Shown: positions 47,401 through 59,154 of the stretch, piece by piece
Layout of the letters: every line of letters begins with the position of its first letter
How positions within the stretch are numbered: position 1 is the stretch's first letter
NCBI GenBank assembly: GCA_025024175.1
Contig: QCXZ01000003.1
Location: 14,481,621-14,545,620, forward strand
DNA: 64,000 bases
Direction: 5' to 3'
From: Rhyzopertha dominica
Taxonomy: Eukaryota > Arthropoda > Insecta > Coleoptera > Bostrichidae
Program-made: the position numbers and the translations under genes
The notes under the pieces: generated by a model
Databases searched by the model: none
Told to the model about the DNA's origin: nothing
Seen by the model: only the letters and a program-made list of their open reading frames with translations

Positions 47401-50400
47401 ATTGATAACTGCCATTTCTATAAAAATATTTCCGTTGCAAGTACTAAAATTGATTTAATGCAGATTTCCAAAATTCGCATAGGGTTGAGTAGAATTTAAT
47501 GCAGTAACTTACAAAAATAATCTTCCGGGTGCAAAGTTTTAGCGAAAATGCTATTGAAGCACAGATAACACTACAGACGATGACAAACCCGTTGAAGCTT
47601 TGAGTGCAAGAAACTGTAATTATGTATTTCGTAACAATTCTTAAATTTCTGTGGGATTTGCGTTTTGATATATCTGCCCATACGTAATAATCTTATTAGA
47701 ATCGACTGTAGGAAGATGAAGCAAGTATTTAATTTCGCTTATTATGTTTCAGCAAATTCCAAAAAATTTAAAGCAGATGTCAGAATCTTACAAAGTCAGC
47801 ATTTTTTTCCGAATAAACACTTTCTTTCGTCGAACGGGTATTTTTTGGTGATAGATATCTGTATCGGAATCGGACAATCGTGAAAATATTTTACTAAACC
47901 CGAAAGATGAAATATTTCCATCTACTATTGAGCGTTCATTAAGACTATATTTGGCAAACGCAAAAGGAGTAACTATTGTTATCTTGGGTTATTTTATAGA
48001 TAACGGGCTGAGATACAAATATCATATGGCATATGGACAGGCTGAGCCAGAAGATGAAACGTTTTAACTTAATGTTGGTTTTGAATGCTAGTTTGTATAA
48101 GACGGCCCGGAGTAATGTACACCTATATGCCTACGGTTGAGTGAGATAATAAATATTATTTTATACAGTTTTACAGCGATTAGTGCTAGTTCTGAATGTC
48201 ATCTATATTCATATAGGACTGATCGGAATAGTATTAACTTTTTCAATGTTTTTATTAGTTTTTATGTTGCATGAAAATTCCTACGTGTTTTTTACTTTTT
48301 TATGTAAACGCGAGCTGGCAGCTTATTATATTCTGTCATGTTTGTATATGTAAAATAATATTTTAGTAACAAAAGGTGAGTCAATAGCGGGACACCTGTG
48401 GGAGGCGTTATGGATATTCAAAAGTATTCATCCATTAGGGTTTCATCAGATATCTATATGATCCCTTCTAATCTATGTTATATGGATGTTGGTTTAGATA
48501 TCTATAGGAAATCTATTGCGGACATGGATATTGGGCTAACATTTTGATACCTATACAAGACATGTTATAGATATCTACATCCATGGATATCAATGAAGTC
48601 CATCTATTAGATTTACAGTAGACAATCTGTGTGCTGTAACGGCAAGTTATCCGCATTTGATTGAAATTATAAATCTTAGTCTTCAGTTTTTTTACGTTCT
48701 ACTGGAGTCACTGCCTTCTATGCGATCGGTTTATCGTTATAGCAGCAAAAATTTGAATGACCAAGCCGCAAGCTATTCGTGCCCATTTGAAAACTAAATG
48801 CTTTTCTTTTTTTAATTTTTTAATACCTTATGTTTTTCTATTCTACCTCCTTTTTATCTTTCTTAATAATAATCGTATTAATTACATAACTCAATAGTCT
48901 CAATGCCAATGGTATGAAAATAAAATAAAATTTTCCGGTTTGCACGAAATCTTGGAATTGATAGCTTTCGGAAACGATATATATTAGTGTGTAGCAAAGA
49001 AATACAAAAATTAGCTATTAGACAGGTCAATTTTTGTAACAACGTAAAGAACACTATACGCGATGGGAATATTGCTTACGGTTTGGGATACCAGAAGGAG
49101 CGAGAAATAAAAGCTACAGCTCTTTAATTTATGGACTTAGAAGTTATGTCGATGTAATGAATCAGTCTAAAATGGTTATTATTATTAGTAATCTTGCTGT
49201 TTATAATTTGATTCCTGAAAAGCTCACAAGCGAAGCAGTGAGACCCTGCGCTAATATAGGGAATGTCATGTAGCTTCCGTTGAGAAATGTTGACGTGTTT
49301 GAGTTATAAATAACTTGTAAACCATTGCAATGCTTGAAGGTATCTCCACAAAAAAATGTCATTTGGGTTGATCTCTTAAAGCAACTAGCCACACGTCATA
49401 AGCTGTGTGAAGTAATGAAAAAAACATATACCTATTGCATCTATTCAGAGAATTTTCATATTAATGCGAAACAGTATGCCTCACCGAGGTTTCCTGTAAG
49501 TGCATTTTTTAAATTGTATTTTGATACTGATATCATTGTATAAGAGCATTGAGAATGGAGGAAAGTCTAGCCAACAAAAGTGAACTGAGACGATTTTCGC
49601 CGTTATCTTGATCTGTTTCCTATTTCTTCAGACCTATTGCTTACGACGCTGTTACAAAAGTAAACACCACAATACATCATATGTTCACCTCTGACACAAG
49701 AGATGAACCAAAAGAATCTCATATTTGACAAAGAAATGCGTTGCTCTTCCGCTCATTACGCACTAGCAGTTGCAAAACGAGGCTTACAAAAACCGCAGTG
49801 TGGGAATAACGGCGAATTTCGTTCGCTTTCGCTATCGTTACCGCGCCATCTCGAATGTATCAACTCGGAAAAGAGGAATGCAGATGCGATACCGGTAATA
49901 AAGGACCGTGGCACACATGATGACATGTATGGATAAAGCGAGCAGCAACGTTTTCGTCCTTTGTGGTACCTATTCAGGATGGTTATGATTTAGGTGACGC
50001 AAGAAGTGGTGCGAGATTTCGTTGTTCCTGTAACCTTGTACTTGCTTTGTAAGGCTGGAGAGTGCCCATGTGTTACCAGAAGATTTTTACATCACCTAAG
50101 ATTATCCTAAGTGTAGTTATTGTGTACTACAACACGATTATCGTGTTAACAAAGGTTTTGCACATGTTTAGTGTTCATGTTGTGTGAAGGTTAATTTTAA
50201 AAAGTAAATTGTATGACAAAGGATGCTTTGGAAAGCTTAACAAAACTTGAGGTTTAAATGAACCAAATATTCAATTAAGAGAGGTAGATTTATATGATCT
50301 ACAAAAATTGTCAATGCAAGAATGATATTACAAAAGGATGCAACGAAATGGACATGAAGACATGATAATCATTTAGATATAAGTTTTTTTATTAAAGTTT

Positions 50401-53400
50401 AATTCATTTGGGTTTGCTTGACAATGTTGAACATTGTTTTCTGTGATTGTATTCTTAATTATTTTAAAAGGCGTGGCAATTAAGGCAATAGTGAGTGCCA
50501 CCATTTTTTTAAGGACACCCTGTGCATTTTGACAGATGCACTTTAAATTGAATAAGCTAGACTGCTACAAAGTTAGTATCTCCAGAAGTAAACAAATATT
50601 AAAAATGCAGTTTTTCCATTAGCTAGGGTATAAACAATTTTTTTCGCTGTATTTCAAATTCTGAGAAAACATTTCTTGTCAAAATAACTGTAATTATTAT
50701 TTTCACCGCAAATTAAATTCAGGTCTGTTGGTGTTTATAGTTTCTCAAGATATCGGCTACTCTCCGATTTTTAAGGAGTTTTCTATAATGAAAAAAGCTA
50801 AATAACCGTTGAAAACCTTGCTTGAGCGTACTTGTTATTGGTTTGAGAAATAGGACAACATACCATAGGATGTGTTTATGAAGATGACAACAAATTATGC
50901 CATTATATATGTCCATACATACCATATTGTTTCGCAAGTTCGTGTTTTAAGCATCAGTCTTTTGGTTTTGGGCAAAAGGATCCTTTCATTGCCAGTTTGG
51001 ATAGCAGCAAAGCAAGCATAGTCTTTATTCTTTAAATTCCCCTTCTAACAAAAGTTGAAAATCATCATGGACATTCGTGTTATGTCCATCATTGTCCGAA
51101 ATATTAAATTTGTATTTTTTTGCATTGAAATCAATTTTATGCGTCTTTCACCCTAATTTCTATTAAATTTAACAATTCATATTTTTACTCTATCGTCTTA
51201 TGATGAAAAGCAATATTTTAATGATACCTACAATAGAATATTTCGTAGCTCTACTGTTATAAACATATCGAAGAGTCCCAGGACATGTTTCGCACGCTAA
51301 CAATTTTCTAAAAACACACACAGCACAGGCTGCAGGAAAACAACCCTGACGAGATCAGAAGCCTCCTTCAGTTACTATAAGGGATTTCATATTTCTTGAG
51401 CTGAGTCAATGTACCTATAATTTTTAATATAACGTTTGCCAAGAATGATACGTGCCAGACCCCACAAGGCCTATGAATTTGTGTTATTTCAAGGAAATTA
51501 CGATGTCGGTTCTTAGAAACCATTGAATGTTTAAGTCAACAAAAAATGACATCAAAATGCTTCAAACTCGCCATTACTTTTTCATGGAATTTTTTTCATA
51601 CTTTTTAAACATCTTGAATGATTGCATCGTGCGTGTAAGTCTTAGATTGCTGATTTTCCTTCCTACACATCCTAAAGCAAATAAATTCGTATTCAAGGTT
51701 TTAGCGTTATGTATAATTTTCAAAAATGTTCTATTGATTGTGCCACCCAATTAGTTGTTACGTTGGTTATTGTAGGAACTGATTTAAGTGGTGCGGTCAT
51801 TATTGAGTATTGAGCTATTTTGATAAATTTAATTAAAACTTTGACTAAAGCAACGATCCCGTTCTCAGCAATATATTTTAATCAATTAGACGCGCATTTT
51901 ATTGTTTATACAGCTTTAGTTATAACTTTTTTGTATTTTGTAGAATAAAGAACATCTTGTGCTCTTACTATATTGCAGTTACCGTTTTATGACTACTTTA
52001 CCATGTCAGCTTATATCACTCAGGATTAATTGTATGGGAAACACTACAAAGTCTATCGATGTTATGTAAATCAATGTGTATTCCTTCCCTTCATTAACAA
52101 TAGGCAAGCGAGTGTTTCCGATATGTGCTTTCTAATTATTTGTCTCTCCTAATAAACTTATTTTACGTAACGGGGTTCTTCCTTGCAGTATTTCACGAGA
52201 TACTAGTTAATTGGAAACGTCCATTGTATTCAAAGGTAAAGCACTTCATCAGTATTTGGCATTTTCTTTCTTTAATTGACTCAAAGAGAAATTAGTGATA
52301 TACAAAGCGGATTGTAATTAAAGCTAAATATGTACTAGGGATGTACTTGGCTAAGCAGCTAAACACATCCTATGTTCATACAAATTTAATTACAGTTTAC
52401 CAAAACATGCATTCACTCAAACAAAATTTCTTCTACACTTATAATATAGATACAATATTAAGAAAATAATTCGAGCAAATGTCTAAATAATGTGGATCCC
52501 AACGTAGGAACTTTTGTCTGGCAAAGGAATAGCTGTAAAACGCTTATTGTTACATTGTTAACAACTTTTATGTTTTTATGTTTCCCTGTACTTTTGAGCT
52601 TGCTAAAAATGATGCCTTGTATCCTATTCTTCTAACTTATAACGTCGAGAGGGAGGGAGACCTTAGGCGCGCACTGTATATACATGTGTAAATTTTAAGC
52701 ACAAATATTAATTTATACGCTGATCCATATCTTTTGAATCAACTTGGGTGAAGGTTCTCAAAATCCATAGCTCTGATAAAAATGTACATAGGTGTAACCT
52801 TGGGAAGATGCAACGTCAATCGCAGAATATAGCTTCAATCTTTGGTTCCTGTGGTGAATTATGAAATCGTGATTGTCTTGGAGCAATGAACCGAAAATTC
52901 CTTATGTTTGCATTAAATAGCTAAAACGGTACATATCCGGAGGAAAGATTGTTTATTCACTATAGTTCACCTCTTATAGGAGGTTTGCTCAATCTATATT
53001 TGTGGGCTTAGAAGTTCTTTGTTAAGAATTAGGCTTATTTAGTTTATATTCATAGAAAAGTTTTTAAAATCCATTCAAGAACGGTGTATTGAAGTCAATC
53101 ATAGGCTAAGGGGTAGCCGATAGGGTTGTTATTGGAGTGAAAAATAACGTTTAAACGGTAATTGGTAAGTAACTAATAGAAATTTTATATCGTAAAACGT
53201 TATAGCTTTCCCAGCAGCCTTGTAAATTACCAACTTGTATGTAATCCATACATGATTTGTTACTTCAAGTTGTCTGATTATCTGAGATAATTCTGAAAAT
53301 GATGAAATGAAAAATGTGCAGGTACTTCCGTTGTATGAACATAGGTACATATCTATTGAAAAAGCGCACTTCATAACAAAGTTGAAAAATAGGAGTATAT

Positions 53401-54275
53401 CCTCGTATCTAGCAGACAGGAGATAAGAATCCAATGGAGTCTTACAAGGCTAATTTGTGGGTCCCTAAATTTTATTTCTTATTCATTACATTTATCAGTG
53501 ACATTTTAATTATTCCTGACCTGCATGTATCTTCAACTTACATATTCTTTAAGAAATCCTAAGTTGTATTACCAGTAACAAACCACACAGGATTACTTCC
53601 CGGCAGGATGCTTTATGCCCGAAGACTGAGTGTTTGTTTGGGGGAGATCCAACAAATTTCTAGCTGCATGGAGCACTCTTTAAGCTTTTAATATCTTTTA
53701 CAACTGACCACCTTACGGGAGGGCTATTTATACCAAATCTGTTTTAATTTCAAATAAACGACTGTGATTTCAAATTAGGGGATATAGGAGACTGGACACC
53801 GAAGTACCGAGTACATTACTTCCAACCTATCCTCTGCGATTTATATTCCTTTAAACACGCTCTTAACAAGGGATTTTGGTGTGGAATGGGGTGTGGAGGA
53901 TGAACAAGCACTTTTTTTAATTAGTGGATAAAAAAGATAACAAAGACTACTGTGTGGTTAGTGATATATTCGCACAGGACTCTTGATATAGATTTAACTT
54001 CAGCTAAATTCTTTTGATCGTTTAATTATTCACGTCTGTGTTATTCATATATCATTGCCCCGTTTGCATAACTTTCGAATTATTCTTGAGCGTGTCTTAT
54101 TCAGTGAATAAAATGTGTCATACACAAAAAAATCACCTCCACTACAAAACAATACAAAGCAATGCATAGGTAGATAAATAAGTATGCTACCACTTATATG
54201 TATTTATTAAGCAATGCTCATTTGAAACATATCCAAAAACAAGCAGTATAGAAAACGGGTGTGACGCATAAACTC
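44480..54275. other. long intergenic stretch, no gene recognised
   Basis: AT-rich, with scattered frames of at most about 100 codons (for example 53129-53434 on the minus strand) and no recognisable domain. GC-richer, CpG-bearing patches lie at about 46150-46270, 46500-46745 and 49700-49930. The 46.55-46.68-kb patch is bracketed by ATCACCGGAAT and its reverse complement ATTCCGGTGAT. GGTGTCC-type TE-like ends occur at about 45952 and 50510 but are not demonstrably paired. N at 45326. Confidence 0.5.
48400..48610. repeat. short-period degenerate repeat of GATATCTAT / GGATAT units
   Basis: About ten imperfect occurrences of (G)ATATCTAT, ATGGATAT or ATCTATAGG within 200 bp on both strands (AGATATCTAT, ATGGATATTGG, AGATATCTACATCC). 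Probably a decayed simple repeat or satellite fragment. Confidence 0.4.
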
Positions 54276-54278
54276 TCA

Positions 54279-54340
54279 TGCTGGCCTAGCTGGTTCAGTG
54301 CGTAGCGGGCTGCGGGTTCGAGTTCCGCATGGGTATGAGT
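54279..54340 (+). mobile_element. tRNA-derived SINE head fragment
   Basis: TGGCCTAGCTGG (54282-54293) fits the pol III box A consensus TRGYNNARNNGG exactly. GGTTCGAGTTCC (54315-54326) fits box B with one mismatch. The boxes are closer together than in a true tRNA, so the anticodon arm is truncated and no cloverleaf forms. Best read as a decayed SINE head or tRNA pseudogene. Confidence 0.55.
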
Positions 54341-54440
54341 CTTGTGAATGATTGAAGTTATGTTTTACGTTCAAAATTTTNATTTATAATTAAAGGTTAA
54401 CAGGAGGTGGACAATAATGAAAAAACTTATAATAATCAGT

Positions 54441-54473
54441 CGACGTTTCGCCCCTTATTGCGGCTTCCTCGGG
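54441..54473 (-). ncRNA. hammerhead-like PLE tail remnant
   Basis: Minus strand reads CCGAGGAAGCC, loop GCAATAAG, then GGGCGAAACGTCG. CCGAGGA is one base from CUGANGA (U to C), GCC/GGC can form stem II, and GAAACGTC is intact. The same extra A after the core box is seen at 4.18 kb. It lies about 100 bp after the SINE head. No coding PLE sequence is attached. Confidence 0.35.
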
Positions 54474-54479
54474 ACCTTT

Positions 54480-56530
54480 ATTGCCGATTTACTGGTTTCG
54501 ATCCAACACTGTTAAGAAACTGCATCATTACATCAATCTAGATCTTACACTACGAATAACAATTTATAAGATTTAATTTTTTAGCATCAGACTTGCACCT
54601 TTTGCATTAATTCTACAATGTGTTGGGTGTTCATGTATAATATATATAATCACGACCTTCTTGTACCCAAAGGGTGTAAGGTTTTTATATATTTCCATTA
54701 AATTACACTTCCTTAGTTCGTTTGTACACGAATGTGCATTAGTAATGTCTCTTGCGTGAAACAGATCTTCTATGTATTTGTCCCAGGTTTTCATCGGTTT
54801 TCCTTTCGCTCTACGTTCTTATATTTTAGCTTGCCATATATTACTGGTATACTGGTAGGCCTGTCGTCCTACATTCATAGCAAGTGACCATACCATCGTA
54901 ATTGTGATATCTCTATCGCTGATAGTACCGATTCTACTCCTAGTTCTTCTGTTCTTCTTCTTCTTGGGTGTTCATTTGCATTTTGAAACTGGTAGGACTA
55001 ATTAATGTGTTAATACCCTGAAAACGTCAATGCTGCAATTGGTAAACATGATAAATTACCTCACACGACTGCGCAACGGCAAGAGGCAGTTTTGCGCGGG
55101 AATTTTTCACTTTTGAGAGAAATTACATGTAATTACATCAATTAAAATGTTCAAAATATATTATATTCATTTAAAGCCGTATACATTTTACAGTAAATAC
55201 CTAAGTAGTATTTATAACCATTTTGATACCCAGTTAACTATACGGAGACCTCTTATTACTTCAGGGCCACTAAAGCTTGACATTTCCATGATCATTCATA
55301 ATAAGGTTGTAATCTAGGTATTAATTGAAGGACGCAGGAAGTGGCAGTCAAAGCTACTGAACGCACATTACATGCTCGTTACCTTGCCCTTAAACCCGAA
55401 TACAGTACCACAGTGAATTAATAATAGGCGAACAAAGCGGATTTTGGAGGCCCCAATTTAGACCAATTAACCATATCGACAAGGTTTTGGAGAAAGGTAA
55501 TCACGAGCGATCTTTATTGTTGTGTTAACTGTTCTGGGGCGAAGTTTTGCAATAGCGCTTCTCAAACGTTAAACAATTATTTCACAACACAGACCGTTAC
55601 AGATACAGCGGCGGTAGGTCTGAGAATCAAGATTATATTGCCGCTGCCAAGGTGTTATTGCGGTGAAGATTAGTCGGACGTCGCTGGCGCTATTGAAGGG
55701 GAAACTTAATCATTACTGCACTTAATGATGCGGCTGCGAAGATTTATCTTGTTTGCGGACACCTAATGCAGATCCGGCTTGCAGAATTATTGCGCAAGTG
55801 GTCTGTGCCAATCAGTAATATTTCGTTAACAAGTTGTGTTGCAAATATGAAACGTGGCTAAGGGATGTCCAGACGTGAAATCGAGCGTGAAATTCAGCGG
55901 TCTATGTGTATTTTAATACACGGGATGCTTAAACAAAACGAGCTACTCTGAATTAATCCTATTCGAGAAAGTTCAACGCAAACAAGTAGATTTTCTTTAG
56001 GAGGAAATGACAACCCTTGATTTTTGAATAGAGATATCGAACAATACCTCATATTGAAGGCGCTTTAATTTTTTTTCATAACAATTCAATCGGCCTGCCG
56101 GTTTTATCGTGTTTCTGACTTTTCCGCGCCTTGTAGGTAAATGAAATTATCTTCAGGAGTTTTTTACATTGCATCTCCAGTTTCAATTTTGTAGTTAATT
56201 ACTTTTTACCAAGGTGGTAGATTGAAGTGATACAGCTCGGTTTAACTGCTTGGTCCACAGCGCGTGCCTGTTTCAGATGGCGCCAGGTTCGCTGTTACCT
56301 AGGTCGAGTTGATAAAACTATAGCGAAAATTATTAAAATTTCTTCTTTTTGCTAGTTGCCAGTTTGATATTTTAAAATACTATTTGTCAAATTGAAAATA
56401 AGTTATTATAAACAGCTAAATAACTATTATGCGCTGTAATTTGTAAGTTACCGGGATGTTATCCAAGAAATTATAATGTATGTACAGCCTTTCTTACCTA
56501 TAAATGCAGAAGTAAGTTTGTGTTATATTT
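54480..56530. other. intergenic, no gene recognised
   Basis: No coding motif found. The segment 55050-55870 is richer in G+C and less repetitive than its flanks. The minus-strand frame at 54794-54573 is not recognisable. Confidence 0.5.
55430..55830. promoter_or_regulatory. candidate conserved non-coding element
   Basis: About 400 bp of balanced composition without usable frames. It contains ACAGCGGCGGTAGG, a TTGCCGCTGCC block, and TAATCATTACTGCACTTAA with homeodomain-like TAAT cores. It stands out from the AT-rich flanks and is not recognisable as a TE. Speculative assignment from composition only. Confidence 0.25.
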
Positions 56531-56600
56531 TTCTTATTGTATTTAGTTGTGGGTTCTGGCTCCTTATTTTTATAAATTAAAGACACGTTTTCTAATAATA

Positions 56601-56635
56601 TGACGTTTCGACCTATAATTTAGGTCTTTGTCGAA
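56601..56635 (-). ncRNA. hammerhead-like motif in the PLE 3' region
   Basis: Minus strand reads TTCGACAAAGACCT, loop AAATTAT, then AGGTCGAAACGTCAT. GACCT/AGGTC is a perfect five-pair stem II and GAAACGTC is intact. The first core box reads CGACAAA rather than CUGANGA. It sits about 140 bp downstream of the PLE stop codon, the place where PLE pseudo-LTR hammerheads are expected. Confidence 0.4.
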
Positions 56636-56774
56636 TATTTTTATTTTGAAGATTGACAAATTATTATGAAAATCAATATGACATTTACAATTTTGATATT
56701 AATATAAAATGTACCTTCAAGTTTGTTCCTTTGCTATCATTGTGGATGGTAAATGTGATGGTGAGAGGGTGTGT

Positions 56775-58820
56775 TTAAATGACGGTGTAGTAGGTATTAC
56801 TTAGTCCTTGTATGTCAGTCCTGTCGTTTACACATGTGTTTAGGTTTTTTTGAATATGTATCATTTCTAAAAATTGTCTTTTTTGTTTATGTTGTTCTGT
56901 AGTAATAATTTTAGTATTATCAAAGTCAAAAGTGTGGTCAGTTTGTTCTTGATGTTTTTTTAAAGCTGTGTAGTTGTTATTATTTTTATGTTGTTGTAGT
57001 CTGTTTTTTAAGTATTGTCCTGTCTGTCCTATATATTGTTTGTTACATTCTTTACATTTTATACTGTATATTGTGTGTGTTCTTGTTTCTTTTGGTATTT
57101 TTGTTTTTAACGGTGTGTAAAATTGTTTAATTGTGCTAATTGGTTTATATGTAATTTGGAAGTTATGTGGTTTTAGTAGGTTTTTTATTTTTTGAGTGAG
57201 TGGTGGTATATATGGTAAGGTTAAGTATGTTATGTTTGTGTTTTTTTCTTGTTTTTCGTATTGAATACTATTGTATAGTTTTTCTGTTTGTTGTTTTATT
57301 GAGTTATTTATTAATTTAGTGGGGTAGTTGTTATTTTTTAGTATTTTAGTAGTGGTATGTAAAGTTTCAATTCTAAGTTCTGGACTAGTTAATTTTATTA
57401 TTCGTTGTATAGTGTTGTTTAGGACAGCTATTTTTTGTCTGTAGGGGTGGTTAGAATGGTAATTTAGTAGTCTTCCCGATGCAGTTGGTTTTGAATACCA
57501 TTTTGTGAGAATTTTGTTATCTTTTTTAATTAGTGTAAGGTCTAGATAGTTAATTGTGTTTTTCTTTTCTGTCTCTATGGTAAATTGTAATTTTGGATGA
57601 TAGCTATTAAACAAATTTAAAATTTCGTTTACTTTGTCTCTTGGTATTATTAAGAATAGATCATCTACATATCTTGTATAAAATTGTATATAATTTATTT
57701 TGTTTGTTATTGTTATTTCTAGATCTTCCATTATTATTTGTGCTATATTGCTTGAGATGGGTGATCCCATTGCTACCCCATCTATTTGTTTATAATAGTT
57801 GTTCTTAAATTGGAAATAATTTGAAAATAATGTAAAATTTAGTGCTTTTATAAATTCTGTTTTTGGGATATTTGTATATTGTTCTATTTCTTGCCAATTT
57901 TTTGTGATAATTGGTTCTATTAATGTTATTGGTATATTAGTATAAAGAGAAATTACATCTAGAGAAATCATAATGTGGTTATTAGGAATATATATGTTGG
58001 AAATTTTGTTTTTAAATTCGAAAGAGTTTTTAATATAAAATTGGTTTTTATTAATAATGTTCTTTAAAATACTGTTCAAGAATTTTGCCAGGTTGTATGT
58101 TGGTGATTGTATGTTGTTTATTATAGGTCTGAGAGGGATATTTGGTTTGTGTATCTTTGGTTGTCCGTATATTTTTGGGGGTAAAGCATTATATATTATA
58201 AGTTTATATGCTATTTCGTTAGATATATATTGTTGTTTTTTCCAATATTGTATCATTTTGTTGTTTTTACGTTGTGTGGTGTTCGTGATGTCGTTTTTAA
58301 TTATGTTGTATATTGTTTTGTCATTTAATAGGTCATGCATTTTTTGTTCATATGATATTGTGTCCATAATTAGAGTTATGTTAGATTTATCAGGTTTTAA
58401 TATAGTGATTTGTGGGTTGTTTTTAATGAAAGTTTTGTTTTTTTTCATTATATTGTTTATTGTCTTTGTCTTATGACTGTTCTGGTTTTGTTTTATTTTG
58501 TTTTTGAAAGTTGTTAATGTATATGTTAGTTTGTTGCGTATTGTATTAGTTTGTTCTGTCGGTAGGTGTTGTATTTGGTTTTCTATGTTAGCTATAATAT
58601 TGTGTATTGGAATTTGATGTGTTTGTGTAATAGGGATTGCATGTTTATGTCCTAGTGATAGTGTTTGTATAATGTCATTAGGTATTATTGTGTTAGATAT
58701 GTTTTTGATCCATTTATTAGTATCGTTTTTGGGATGATTGTTATTGTTTAGTTTTTCTTTGTGGTTTATAATTTTGTTTATTTTATTGATATTTTTTGTT
58801 TTTATATTATTAAAGTGTTT
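56775..58820 (-). CDS. Penelope-like reverse transcriptase / GIY-YIG endonuclease
   Basis: Open frame of 682 codons (first ATG at 58448, giving 557 residues, but homology starts further upstream). Counting from that Met: QPKIHKPNIPLRPIIN (about 96-111), ISLDVISLYTNIPI (161-174) with the first catalytic Asp, DGVAMGSPISSNIAQ (223-237), YVDD (260-263), INYLDLTLIKKD (299-310) and SGRLLNYHSNHPYRQK (324-339). The C-terminal GIY-YIG nuclease runs from IYSIKCKECNKQYIGQTG (460-477), with the CxxC insert typical of PLEs, through KNRLQQH to FLEMI (526-530), whose Glu is the expected metal ligand. All catalytic blocks appear intact. The element's enzyme copies RNA primed at a nick made by the endonuclease. 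Upstream residues NKWIKNISN and IIQTLSLGHKH match the PLE N-terminal domain. Confidence 0.88.
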   Translation of the reverse strand, partial: KHFNNIKTKNINKINKIINHKEKLNNNNHPKNDTNKWIKNISNTIIPNDIIQTLSLGHKHAIPITQTHQIPIHNIIANIENQIQHLPTEQTNTIRNKLTYTLTTFKNKIKQNQNSHKTKTINNIMKKNKTFIKNNPQITILKPDKSNITLIMDTISYEQKMHDLLNDKTIYNIIKNDITNTTQRKNNKMIQYWKKQQYISNEIAYKLIIYNALPPKIYGQPKIHKPNIPLRPIINNIQSPTYNLAKFLNSILKNIINKNQFYIKNSFEFKNKISNIYIPNNHIMISLDVISLYTNIPITLIEPIITKNWQEIEQYTNIPKTEFIKALNFTLFSNYFQFKNNYYKQIDGVAMGSPISSNIAQIIMEDLEITITNKINYIQFYTRYVDDLFLIIPRDKVNEILNLFNSYHPKLQFTIETEKKNTINYLDLTLIKKDNKILTKWYSKPTASGRLLNYHSNHPYRQKIAVLNNTIQRIIKLTSPELRIETLHTTTKILKNNNYPTKLINNSIKQQTEKLYNSIQYEKQEKNTNITYLTLPYIPPLTQKIKNLLKPHNFQITYKPISTIKQFYTPLKTKIPKETRTHTIYSIKCKECNKQYIGQTGQYLKNRLQQHKNNNNYTALKKHQEQTDHTFDFDNTKIITTEQHKQKRQFLEMIHIQKNLNTCVNDRTDIQGLSNTYYTVI

Positions 58821-59149
58821 TTAAGTCCATTTATTTGGGTTTTGAAGAATGTGTCTAGTTCATTTTTATTTATTGTAGTTTTAAGGATGTTTGTTATGTA
58901 ATTTAGTTCTTTTGTGTTGTTTTTTAATTGGAAGATGGTGTCTGTTATTAGTAAATTGATTATGGTATGGATGAATTTATTTGTATAGCGTTGGAATTTC
59001 ACTTTTAGGTACTTACAATTGAAAATTAGGTGTTCTATATTTAGGTGTAGAAATTTCGGTTGGATATCGTATTGTTTACATTTTAGTAGAAATATTCTTC
59101 TGTTGATGAGGTTGTTTTCCTTGATTTTTAGTTTGTGGTATTTCTTCAT
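58802..59149 (-). CDS. Penelope-like element N-terminal ORF
   Basis: 115-codon frame overlapping the RT frame by 19 bases, in the frame from which a -1 shift is needed to continue. It is rich in Lys, Asn and Ile and has a KCKQYDIQPKFLHL segment near residue 24. In other PLEs the same region is part of one long protein ahead of the RT. Either a single-base indel has split the ORF or the overlap (around CTTAAAAACACTTTAATAA) permits frameshifting. Too diverged to assign a domain. Confidence 0.55.
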   Translation of the reverse strand: MKKYHKLKIKENNLINRRIFLLKCKQYDIQPKFLHLNIEHLIFNCKYLKVKFQRYTNKFIHTIINLLITDTIFQLKNNTKELNYITNILKTTINKNELDTFFKTQINGLKNTLII

Positions 59150-59154
59150 TTTGT

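Larger units (their letters stand above)
56535..59150 (-). mobile_element. nearly intact Penelope-like element (RT + GIY-YIG)
   Basis: Single-copy PLE on the minus strand with N-terminal region, reverse transcriptase and GIY-YIG endonuclease, a 3' UTR and a hammerhead-like tail near 56.61 kb. Base composition is strikingly asymmetric: the plus strand is T- and G-rich with very few C, the coding strand A-rich and Lys/Asn/Ile/Thr-coding. Only one frame discontinuity interrupts the coding sequence, so it is the youngest or best preserved element here. The 3' end near 56535 (AAGGAGCCAGAACCC on the minus strand) is uncertain. Confidence 0.85.

Noticed and set aside
45950..50530. GGTGTCC-type ends at about 45952 and 50510 as the two TIRs of one 4.5-kb transposon
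   Set aside because: Similarity is limited to about nine bases, no matching target duplication is seen, and nothing coding lies between.
54279..54340. Functional tRNA gene
   Set aside because: Box A is good but the boxes are too close together, box B has a mismatch and no cloverleaf can be folded.
58057..58476. 139-codon hydrophobic plus-strand frame
   Set aside because: It lies wholly antisense within the PLE reverse transcriptase; hydrophobicity follows from the T-rich strand.
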